Shown: piece after piece, positions 1 to 5,272 of the stretch
Layout: each line of letters begins with the position of its first letter
Position numbering within the stretch: the stretch's first letter is position 1
Assembly (NCBI GenBank): GCA_049644325.1
Contig: JBARRR010000099.1
Coordinates: 1 to 8,211 of the forward strand
Source: DASZHA01 sp049644325
GTDB lineage: Bacteria; Chloroflexota; Dormibacteria; DASZGP01
Length of the DNA: 8,211 bases
Direction of reading: 5' to 3'
The notes under the pieces: generated by a model
Databases searched by the model: none
What the model saw: the letters and a program-made list of their open reading frames with translations, nothing else
Told to the model about the DNA's origin: nothing
Position numbers and translations under genes: made by a program

Positions 1-436
1 TGTGGGATGCCACCGACCCGACGTTGACCACGTGCCCGCGCTTGCGCCGCAGCATCCCCGGCAGGACGAGCGAGTTGGCCAGGGTGGGGGCAACCACGTT
101 GACCTCGAAGACGTAGCGCAGGTCCTCAGGCTTGATGTCCTTGACCGGCGCGCTGAGGCCGAGGCCGGCGTTGTTGACGATGATGTCGATACCGCCGAGC
201 TTCTCGTCCGCTTCGGCCACCATACGCCGAACGTCCTCCTCCTTCGACATATCGGCGACGATCGGGTGAGCCTGGGTGCCCGCGTCGCGGACCCTCCGCG
301 CCACCTCCTCCAGGGCCTCCAGGTGGCGCGCCACCAGCGCCACGTTGGCGCCTTCATGGGCCAACACCACGGCGGTGGCGGCGCCGATGCCCTTGGAGGC
401 GCCGGTGAGCAGCACCGTCGAGCCTTCCAGGTTCAC
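1..436 (-). CDS. SDR-family NAD(P)-dependent oxidoreductase, C-terminus cut by window edge
   Basis: This is a short-chain dehydrogenase/reductase, a soluble NAD(P)(H)-dependent oxidoreductase; its substrate cannot be told from sequence. The 145 visible residues hold the Rossmann nucleotide-binding half: the glycine motif TGASKGIG (11-18), the structural NNAG (88-91), the tetrad Asn in EVNVVA (N113), and VNVGSVA, whose Ser (S141) aligns with the catalytic serine. The YxxxK motif would lie past the left edge, so catalytic competence cannot be confirmed. The start is GTG at 436-434, chosen because it overlaps the TGA stop of the upstream peptidase by four bases (GTGA). No Shine-Dalgarno sequence is visible, so translation is probably coupled to the peptidase. 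Family call is confident; specificity unknown. Confidence 0.93.
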   Translation of the reverse strand, partial: MNLEGSTVLLTGASKGIGAATAVVLAHEGANVALVARHLEALEEVARRVRDAGTQAHPIVADMSKEEDVRRMVAEADEKLGGIDIIVNNAGLGLSAPVKDIKPEDLRYVFEVNVVAPTLANSLVLPGMLRRKRGHVVNVGSVASH

Positions 437-1566
437 GGGTTCCAGTCCAGTGGGTAGTCGGTCAGGTTGCGGTAGCCGTCCTTGGTCACGACGATGGTGT
501 CCTCCAGGCGGACGCCGCCTATCTCGGGGCTGTACAGCCCGGGCTCGATCGTGACCACGTCGCCCTCCAGCAGCTCGGTGTCGACATCGGAGACCCGTGG
601 CGGCTCGTGGATCTCGAGGCCCACGCCGTGGCCGGTGCCGTGGATCATGGTGGGCACCCCCTCGCGCTGGAAGCCCTCGACCAGCGTCGAGAAACCCGCC
701 TCGTAGAGGGTGCGGCAGACGGCGAGGTGGGCCTCCCGGCCGCTGACTCCGGCGCGGAGCTGCTCCAGGGCGGCCGCGCGGGCGGCCTTAACGGCGTCGA
801 ACATCCGAAGCCAATCCTCGCGCGGCTCGCCGGGGACGAAGGTGCGGGTGATGTCGCCGAAGTACCGGCTCTTCTTGCCCTGCGGGAAGATGTCGACGAT
901 CACCGCCTCGCCGGCGTTCAGGTGGCCGCTGTCGTCGACGTGCGGGTCGGCGGCGTCGGGCCCGCCGGCGACGATGGTGCCCTCGGGGGTATCGCATCCC
1001 AGCCTCAGCAACTCGACCTCGATCGCGGATTTGACCGTAGCGCTGGTCAGCGGCTGGCCGTCGTGGTACAGCTTGCCATCCCGGACCTCGGCATCCCGGA
1101 GCAGCCCGCGGGCCACCGTCAGGCCCGCCTGGGCGGCGGCCTGTGAGCTCTGGATCGCGTCCAGCTCGTCAGGGCGCTTGCGGCGGCGCTCGGACTCGAA
1201 GAGGGGCTGGTCGGCATCGACGACGACGTCACCCGCCTCGATCGCCCGCGCCAGCGCCACCGGGAAGTCGGGCTGGACTCGAACCCGGTCCACGCCCGCC
1301 TCGGCCAGCAGCGATAGAACCATCCCGGCGTAGGCGTGGCGCTCGCCACCCTCGCGGTAGCGCGCGCTGAAGCTGAATTCGTCGTAGCTGCGGACGACGT
1401 CGGCGCTGGCCTCCTTGCGGGCCCGGCCCAGCTCCATGGCGCTGACCAGGAGCGTGCCCTTGCCATCAACCTCCATGTAGACAACGGGGTCGGGCGCGAT
1501 GAAGCCCGTCCGCCAGCTGAGGGTGGGGTTGCGGCTGTCGCCGAAGAGCAGAATGGCCTCGGTCAC
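433..1566 (-). CDS. M24-family metallopeptidase (Xaa-Pro aminopeptidase / dipeptidase type)
   Basis: A cytoplasmic 'pita-bread' metallopeptidase of family M24B, which removes N-terminal residues next to proline using two metal ions. The product has 377 aa. A creatinase-like N-terminal domain spans about residues 1-130 and the catalytic domain about 135-377. All five metal ligands can be assigned: D225 (VIVDIF), D238 (GDITRTF), H313 (GTGHGVG), E341 (TIEPG) and E355 (RLEDT). The conserved H209 and H320 are also present. The D-D spacing is 13 residues, two more than in typical prolidases, a small insertion in DIFPQGKKSRYFGD. The frame stays open upstream to 1665 but would run through the tRNA gene. 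GTG at 1566 is preferred because GGAGG precedes it by four bases. The gene lies downstream of tRNA-Val on the same strand and overlaps the SDR gene. Methionine aminopeptidase is less likely because of the N-terminal domain. Confidence 0.92.
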   Translation of the reverse strand: MTEAILLFGDSRNPTLSWRTGFIAPDPVVYMEVDGKGTLLVSAMELGRARKEASADVVRSYDEFSFSARYREGGERHAYAGMVLSLLAEAGVDRVRVQPDFPVALARAIEAGDVVVDADQPLFESERRRKRPDELDAIQSSQAAAQAGLTVARGLLRDAEVRDGKLYHDGQPLTSATVKSAIEVELLRLGCDTPEGTIVAGGPDAADPHVDDSGHLNAGEAVIVDIFPQGKKSRYFGDITRTFVPGEPREDWLRMFDAVKAARAAALEQLRAGVSGREAHLAVCRTLYEAGFSTLVEGFQREGVPTMIHGTGHGVGLEIHEPPRVSDVDTELLEGDVVTIEPGLYSPEIGGVRLEDTIVVTKDGYRNLTDYPLDWNP

Positions 1567-1570
1567 GGGT

Positions 1571-1575
1571 CCTCC
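1571..1575 (-). promoter_or_regulatory. Ribosome binding site of the M24 peptidase
   Basis: On the minus strand GGAGG is followed by ACCC and then GTG (1566-1564). This is among the clearest Shine-Dalgarno sequences in the window, and it fixes the peptidase start downstream of the tRNA. Confidence 0.75.
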
Positions 1576-1606
1576 GACTGGTGATGTGGTGGATGGTCCG
1601 GCGGCG

Positions 1607-1680
1607 TGGTCGGCAAGGGACTTGAACCCCTGACCTCTCGGATGTGAACCGAGCGCTCTAACCAACTGAGCTAGCCGACC
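1607..1680 (-). tRNA. tRNA-Val, anticodon CAC
   Basis: A complete 74-nt cloverleaf read on the minus strand. The acceptor stem GGTCGGC/GCCGACC is perfect over 7 bp, the D arm is GCTC/GAGC, and the anticodon stem CTCGG/CCGAG encloses the loop TTCACAT. Positions 34-36 of that loop are CAC (1646-1644), reading GTG valine codons. The T arm AGGGG/CCCTT has one G-T wobble and the loop TTCAAGT. The discriminator base is A (1607). The next bases are CGC, so CCA is not encoded and must be added by the CCA-adding enzyme. GTG is a favoured valine codon in these GC-rich genes. Confidence 0.97.
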
Positions 1681-1691
1681 AGCAAAACCGA

Positions 1692-1697
1692 ATTCTA
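1692..1697 (-). promoter_or_regulatory. Candidate -10 box for tRNA-Val
   Basis: The minus strand reads TAGAAT (five of six matches to TATAAT), eleven bases before the mature tRNA 5' end, leaving a leader of about five bases. No good -35 box is visible at 16-18 bp. The same bases give TCTAAT (1694-1699, also five of six) on the plus strand, so the site could fire both ways. Confidence 0.5.
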
Positions 1698-1718
1698 ATC
1701 AGCGCCCCTGAAGCCGGC

Positions 1719-1727
1719 TGGCATACT
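1719..1727 (+). promoter_or_regulatory. Candidate extended -10 for the LCP gene
   Basis: The sequence TGG-CATACT has the TGn extension and four of six -10 matches. Its end lies eight bases before the ATG at 1736, which predicts a nearly leaderless mRNA. That agrees with the absence of a Shine-Dalgarno sequence. A competing -10, TCTAAT at 1694-1699, would give a leader of about 30 nt. Confidence 0.35.
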
Positions 1728-1735
1728 TGCCCGCA

Positions 1736-2878
1736 ATGGCTCAGCGTCGACGGCGCGCCGGTTTGGGCGGCCGCCGCGGATCTACTCCTTGGGGACCGAG
1801 CACGTCTGCCCCCACCTCCACAGCGGCCGGGGCGACACCCTTGCCGCGCCGGCGCCGCAGGTGGCCCTGGGTGGTGCTGGTGGTGCTCCTGGTCCTGATG
1901 CTCCCGGTCGGGTATTTCGGCTACGGCCTGGTCTCGACGCTGTTCGCCATCTCACCGGGGGGCTCGGCGGGCCCGATCGAGGCCATCCAAGGCCAGCAGG
2001 CGGGGGAGGCCCCCCAGGGCACGACCTACGTGCTGGTGATGGGATCGGACGAGCGTCGGGACAAGAACGGCAACGCCATACCCGGCGAGGTGCCCCACTC
2101 CGACACCATGATCCTGGTCGCCGTCGACGCCACCCACAAGCAGGCGCGGGTCCTGAGTGTGCCCCGTGACCTGCTGGTCACCATCCCCGGCTATGGGCCC
2201 AACCACCGCATCAACGAGGCCTACACCCTGGGCGAGAGCGACAAGCTACCCGGCGGTGGCCCGGCCCTGGCGGTCAAGACCATGGAGCAGCTCACCGGGA
2301 TACACATCCCCTACTTCGCGGTTACGACGTTTGACGGCTTTCGCCAGACGGTCGACGCCGTGGGTGGCGTCTACATCAACGTCGAGCGGCCGATCTCCGA
2401 CCACGACTACCCTGGCCAGGGGGCCGACTTCATGCCGGTGTACGTGCCCGCCGGCTGGCAGCAGCTCGATGGCGAGCGCGGCCTGGAGTACGTTCGCTCC
2501 CGCCACGACGATCCTCTCAGCGACTTCGGCCGCAACCAGCGGCAGCAGCGCTTCATCGAGGCCCTGTCGCACAAGGTGCTGCAGCCCGAGCGCGTCTCGC
2601 AGTTCAACCAGTTCATGGACATCATCAAAGCCAACGTCCGGACCAACCTCTCGCCGGCGCAAATCCTGGGAATGGGCAACGCCATGATCTCGGTAGGCAA
2701 GGGCCACATCCAGGGGTACGCCGTCGGTCCGGGGTATGTGCAGCCGCCCAGCGCGGCGCAGTTCGCGGCCTATGGAGCGGTGCTGGTGCCCGACAACGCG
2801 GCAATCGCCAAGCTGGTCAAAGCCTTCCAGGACGGATCCACTCCCCCCGGCGTCACCCCGACTCCGACCACCTCCTGA
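1736..2878 (+). CDS. LytR-CpsA-Psr (LCP) family cell-wall glycopolymer ligase
   Basis: LCP enzymes transfer undecaprenyl-pyrophosphate-linked glycopolymers (teichoic acid, capsule or arabinogalactan-like chains) to peptidoglycan on the outer face of the membrane. The 380-aa product has a basic cytoplasmic tail (1-42, with a run of arginines at 38-42), one membrane segment (about 43-65) and an extracytoplasmic LCP domain (about 97-300). Diagnostic motifs are GSDER (103-107), HSDT (121-124), SVPRD (141-145), INEAY (159-163), LDGERGLEYVRSRH (244-257) and DFGRNQRQ (263-270). These hold the conserved Arg and Asp residues that bind pyrophosphate and metal. The C-terminus is a short Pro/Thr-rich tail. 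ATG at 1736 is preferred over the in-frame TTG at 1727. No Shine-Dalgarno sequence is seen. The gene is divergent from the tRNA-peptidase-SDR block and appears monocistronic. Confidence 0.94.
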   Translation: MAQRRRRAGLGGRRGSTPWGPSTSAPTSTAAGATPLPRRRRRWPWVVLVVLLVLMLPVGYFGYGLVSTLFAISPGGSAGPIEAIQGQQAGEAPQGTTYVLVMGSDERRDKNGNAIPGEVPHSDTMILVAVDATHKQARVLSVPRDLLVTIPGYGPNHRINEAYTLGESDKLPGGGPALAVKTMEQLTGIHIPYFAVTTFDGFRQTVDAVGGVYINVERPISDHDYPGQGADFMPVYVPAGWQQLDGERGLEYVRSRHDDPLSDFGRNQRQQRFIEALSHKVLQPERVSQFNQFMDIIKANVRTNLSPAQILGMGNAMISVGKGHIQGYAVGPGYVQPPSAAQFAAYGAVLVPDNAAIAKLVKAFQDGSTPPGVTPTPTTS

Positions 2879-2910
2879 GGCCGGCTCAGCGGTGGGTCAG
2901 GTGAGTCCTC

Positions 2911-3114
2911 TCAGGAGACGTCGTTCCAATGCCCGTTCTCGAATTCCTGGTTGCCCCCGCCTTCCTCATCGTCGGTCTTCACGTGGAAGCGAGCGGCCAC
3001 CGTCTGCTGGGCCATGTTGCGGGGCAACCCCAGCTTGGTGAGGGCCCTGACCTCATCGGCCATGACCTTGTCGCGGGCGGCCTCGATGGCGCCCAGGACG
3101 TCGTCTACGAGCAT
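2911..3114 (-). CDS. Small protein of unknown function (67 aa)
   Basis: I do not recognise this protein. It is soluble and mostly predicted helical. Residues 1-45 look like one or two amphipathic helices with a basic patch, interrupted around KLGLPRN. Residues 46-67 form an acidic, Gly/Asn-rich tail. There is no signal peptide, membrane segment or cysteine. The evidence for coding is codon use: 60 of 67 codons end in G or C, as in the neighbouring genes, against 47 of 65 for the overlapping plus-strand frame at 2929-3126. It begins at ATG 3114. TAGAAT lies five bases upstream and no Shine-Dalgarno sequence is visible, which suggests leaderless translation. It converges on the LCP gene (32 bases between stops) and diverges from moeA (15 bases between starts). 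The same frame stays open far upstream antisense to moeA; that extension is not believable. Confidence 0.62.
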   Translation of the reverse strand: MLVDDVLGAIEAARDKVMADEVRALTKLGLPRNMAQQTVAARFHVKTDDEEGGGNQEFENGHWNDVS

Positions 3115-3118
3115 GCGG

Positions 3119-3125
3119 GATTCTA
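3119..3125. promoter_or_regulatory. Overlapping back-to-back -10 elements between the small gene and moeA
   Basis: Only fifteen bases (3115-3129) separate the two start codons. The minus strand reads TAGAAT (3125-3120), five bases before ATG 3114. The plus strand reads GATTCT (3119-3124), five bases before GTG 3130; it is a weak match but keeps the key A2 and T6. Both transcripts would start at or within a base or so of their start codons. No -35 boxes are evident; the regions upstream lie inside the opposite gene. Confidence 0.4.
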
Positions 3126-3129
3126 ACCT

Positions 3130-4374
3130 GTGCCGACCGCAATGCTGACGGTGGAGGAGGCGCGGCAGCGCCTGGTCGAGCTGGCCGGCACCCTGGCGTC
3201 GGAGGCCACGCCGCTGGACGCGGCCGCCGGCCTGGTGCTGGCTGAGGACGTGGTGGCGGGGCGCAACCTGCCGGGCTTCGACAACTCTGCCATGGACGGC
3301 TTCGCGGTACGCGTGGGCGACGTCGCGAATGCCAGCCGCGATAAGCCGGCCCGGCTGCGGGTCGTCGGCGAGGTCAGCGCCGGGACCGTCTACAAGGGCA
3401 AGCTGGCCGCCGGCACGGCGGTTCGGATCATGACGGGTGCACCCATCCCCGCGGGTGCCGAGGCTGTCATCGAGGTCGAGGAGACTGACGTCGCGGGCGA
3501 TGACGTGCTGGTGTTCCGCGCGCCCGAGCCGGGCCGCAGCTTCCGGGCCGCGGGCAGCGACCTGGCCGCGGGCGTGTCCGCTCTCGCCGCAGGCACCGTC
3601 CTGGGACCGTCGCAGCTGGGGCTGCTGGCAGCCCTGGGAGTGACGCTGCCGTGGTGCTATCGCCGCCCGCGGGTGGCGGTGCTGGCGACCGGCGACGAGC
3701 TGGTCGACGCGTCGGTCGATCCGGGACCGGGGCAGGTGGTTGACATCGCGACGCCATCGCTGACGGCGGCGATCACCGGCATCGGGGCCGAGGCGCTGCC
3801 GCTGCCGCCAGCGGCCGACCGCGAGGCGGCGATCCGCGACGCGCTCAGCCAGGCCGCCGCGACCGCCGACATGGTGATCAGCGTCGGGGGCGTGAGCATG
3901 GGTGAGCGCGACCTCGTCCGCCCCGTGGTCGAGGAGCTCGGAGAGCTGGACTTCTGGCGGGTGGCGATGCGCCCGGGCAAGCCGCTGGCGGTGGGCACGG
4001 TCCAGGGCACGCCGTTCATCGGGCTGCCGGGCAACCCCGTCTCGGCGCTGGTCGGCTTCGAGGTGTTCGTGCTGCCGACGGTGATGTCGATGGGCCACCG
4101 TACCGGCTGGGCCCGGCCGGTGCGTGCGGTGACCCTGAGCCGGGCGCTGTCGACTCCGCCCGGCCTTCGCACCTTTGCCAGGGCGGTCGTCACCGCCGCC
4201 GGTGGCGGCCTTCGCGCCGAGCCGGTGGTGGGACAGGCCTCATACCAGCTGGCAGCGATGGCCAGTGCCAACGCCCTGCTCGACGTGCCGGCGGAGGCAG
4301 GCAGCCTCGAGGCCGGCGCCCAGGTCACCGCCATCATGCTCGACCAGCCGCCTGGCCCCGCCACCGGCCGATGA
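3130..4374 (+). CDS. moeA: Molybdopterin molybdenumtransferase MoeA
   Basis: MoeA inserts molybdate into adenylylated molybdopterin, the last step of molybdenum cofactor synthesis, in the cytoplasm. The 414-aa length is normal. Motifs in order: PGFDNSAMDGFAV (48-60, D56 matching E. coli D59), GEVSAG (80-85), IMTGAPIPAGAEAVIEVEE (100-118), GSD (143-145), VAVLATGDELV (182-192), GGVSMGERD (253-261), MRPGKPLAVG (280-289) and GLPGNPVSALVGFEVFVLP (298-316), then the C-terminal domain IV. One departure is GQVVDIATPS (201-210), where MoeA proteins usually read GQ-x-x-D-S/T-N. The start is GTG 3130; ATG 3142 is possible, and neither has a Shine-Dalgarno sequence. It overlaps the lipoprotein gene by ATGA. 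No other cofactor gene or molybdoenzyme is in the window. Confidence 0.96.
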   Translation: MPTAMLTVEEARQRLVELAGTLASEATPLDAAAGLVLAEDVVAGRNLPGFDNSAMDGFAVRVGDVANASRDKPARLRVVGEVSAGTVYKGKLAAGTAVRIMTGAPIPAGAEAVIEVEETDVAGDDVLVFRAPEPGRSFRAAGSDLAAGVSALAAGTVLGPSQLGLLAALGVTLPWCYRRPRVAVLATGDELVDASVDPGPGQVVDIATPSLTAAITGIGAEALPLPPAADREAAIRDALSQAAATADMVISVGGVSMGERDLVRPVVEELGELDFWRVAMRPGKPLAVGTVQGTPFIGLPGNPVSALVGFEVFVLPTVMSMGHRTGWARPVRAVTLSRALSTPPGLRTFARAVVTAAGGGLRAEPVVGQASYQLAAMASANALLDVPAEAGSLEAGAQVTAIMLDQPPGPATGR

Positions 4375-5177
4375 AGCGATTCGGGGTGGCGTTGTTGGTC
4401 CTGGCGGCCGGCTGCAGCCTGCCGCAGACGCCGGCAGGCAACTCGACGCCAAGCTCTGCGACGCCGGTGTCGCTGCTCCTCACCCCGGTGCCATCCCCTG
4501 AGCTCGAACCCGCCTGGACGCTGCACGCCGACGACGGCGAGGGCTACGCCATCGCCTTTCCTGACACCTGGAACTTCGTATTTCGCGACTCGCGCACCTT
4601 CGACGCTGACGTCAAGGCGCTCAACAACGCCGACCTCATCAAGTTCTTCGGTGACGGCTTCAAGAACGGGCAGGCGGGCGGCCTCAAGCTGATCGCGGCT
4701 GAGCCACGCAGCATCCAGTCGGGCTTTGTCACCAGCCTCAGCGTGTTCAAGACCGACCTCGGGCCCAGCGATACCGCACCTGGGCTGGCGGGCATCGCGG
4801 CCTCCAAGCAGAACCTCTTCACCCGGACCGATGGCCTCGTCGGCGAGGTCAAGCGCCAGCAGGTCAAAGTCCCGGCGGGGACCCTGGAGCAGCTGCAGTA
4901 CTCGATCAAGCCCAATGACCGAGCGGCCACCGTCAGCTCATACCTTGGGACGCTGGAGGCGGGCGGGCACCGGTTCCTCTACGAGATCCTGGTCGGGACA
5001 AATGTCCAGGACCCTGCCGGCCTCTTCGATCGCGTCATCAAGACCTTCCGCCTCCTTGGCGTGGGCTCCGCCGGGGCCTCGCCGACGCCGGTCTCGAGTC
5101 CGCGAGCCACGCCATCGCAGGCGGCAGCCTCGCCCAAGGTCACCGCTCCCGGCCGCGCCAGCAGCAGCCCTCGATAG
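4371..5177 (+). CDS. Putative lipoprotein with a possible PsbP/Mog1-like domain
   Basis: A predicted exported, lipid-anchored protein of 268 aa. The N-terminus is a lipoprotein signal: K2-R3, a hydrophobic stretch (4-13), then LAAGC with the lipidated Cys at 15. A Thr/Ser/Pro linker follows (about 18-45). The folded part (about 48-230) begins with the pattern GYAIAFPDTWNF and ends with DRVIKTFRLL, which recalls PsbP/Mog1-type (DUF1795-like) domains; this is pattern resemblance only. Residues 231-268 are a low-complexity Ala/Ser/Pro/Thr tail. ATG 4371 overlaps the moeA stop by four bases and lacks its own Shine-Dalgarno sequence, so translation is probably coupled to moeA. Any link to molybdenum cofactor is unproven. 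Its role is unknown. Confidence 0.85.
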   Translation: MKRFGVALLVLAAGCSLPQTPAGNSTPSSATPVSLLLTPVPSPELEPAWTLHADDGEGYAIAFPDTWNFVFRDSRTFDADVKALNNADLIKFFGDGFKNGQAGGLKLIAAEPRSIQSGFVTSLSVFKTDLGPSDTAPGLAGIAASKQNLFTRTDGLVGEVKRQQVKVPAGTLEQLQYSIKPNDRAATVSSYLGTLEAGGHRFLYEILVGTNVQDPAGLFDRVIKTFRLLGVGSAGASPTPVSSPRATPSQAAASPKVTAPGRASSSPR

Positions 5178-5272
5178 CGCTGGCAGCCCGATAAGGCGCT
5201 GGACTAGCATTACCCTTCGCCGCTCATGATCGGCGCCCGCTGGGGTGGAGAGTCCATAACACAGGGGTGAAC
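5178..5272. other. Intergenic region before the EF-G-like gene, with an 18-bp imperfect palindrome
   Basis: This 95-base gap separates the lipoprotein and EF-G-like genes. Bases 5218-5235, CGCCGCTCATGATCGGCG, form an inverted repeat in which only one of nine pairs fails. No T-run follows, so it is a poor intrinsic terminator and could instead be an operator. Weak -10 candidates are TAGCAT (5205-5210) and CATAAC (5255-5260), neither with a -35 box. The second would start transcription at about 5267, removing most of the ribosome binding site. Confidence 0.4.
5263..5270 (+). promoter_or_regulatory. Ribosome binding site of the EF-G-like gene
   Basis: AGGGGTGA resembles the consensus AGGAGGTGA and lies two bases before ATG 5273, five bases counted from the AGGGG core. 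It supports ATG 5273 over the in-frame GTG at 5267, which sits inside the site. Confidence 0.6.

Noticed and set aside
607..1333. Plus-strand open frames opposite the M24 peptidase
   Set aside because: They have no recognisable domain and skewed composition; the minus-strand peptidase has all its metal ligands.
1567..1665. Upstream extension of the M24 peptidase frame
   Set aside because: It would overlap the tRNA-Val gene and lacks a ribosome binding site. The GTG at 1566 has GGAGG and begins the creatinase-like domain.
1727..1729. TTG 1727 as the start of the LCP gene
   Set aside because: It overlaps the extended -10-like CATACT and adds only three residues; ATG 1736 is the simpler choice.
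2906..2916. TCCT-CTC-AGGA hairpin between the LCP and small genes as a terminator
   Set aside because: The stem is only four pairs with no T-run. It could arise by chance, although the convergent genes should need some terminator here.
3115..4098. Long minus-strand extension of the small gene, antisense to moeA
   Set aside because: The extension is Arg/His/Gln-rich, shows no domain and is opposite a well-supported moeA. Only the part from ATG 3114 has convincing codon use.
5177..5202. Direct repeat GCGCTGG, two copies 19 bases apart, after the lipoprotein gene
   Set aside because: A seven-base GC-rich repeat is expected by chance in this DNA, and no third copy follows the spacing.
5267..5269. 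GTG 5267 as the start of the EF-G-like gene
   Set aside because: It lies within the likely Shine-Dalgarno sequence; ATG 5273 gives the usual MAKYTPE-style beginning and a better placed site.
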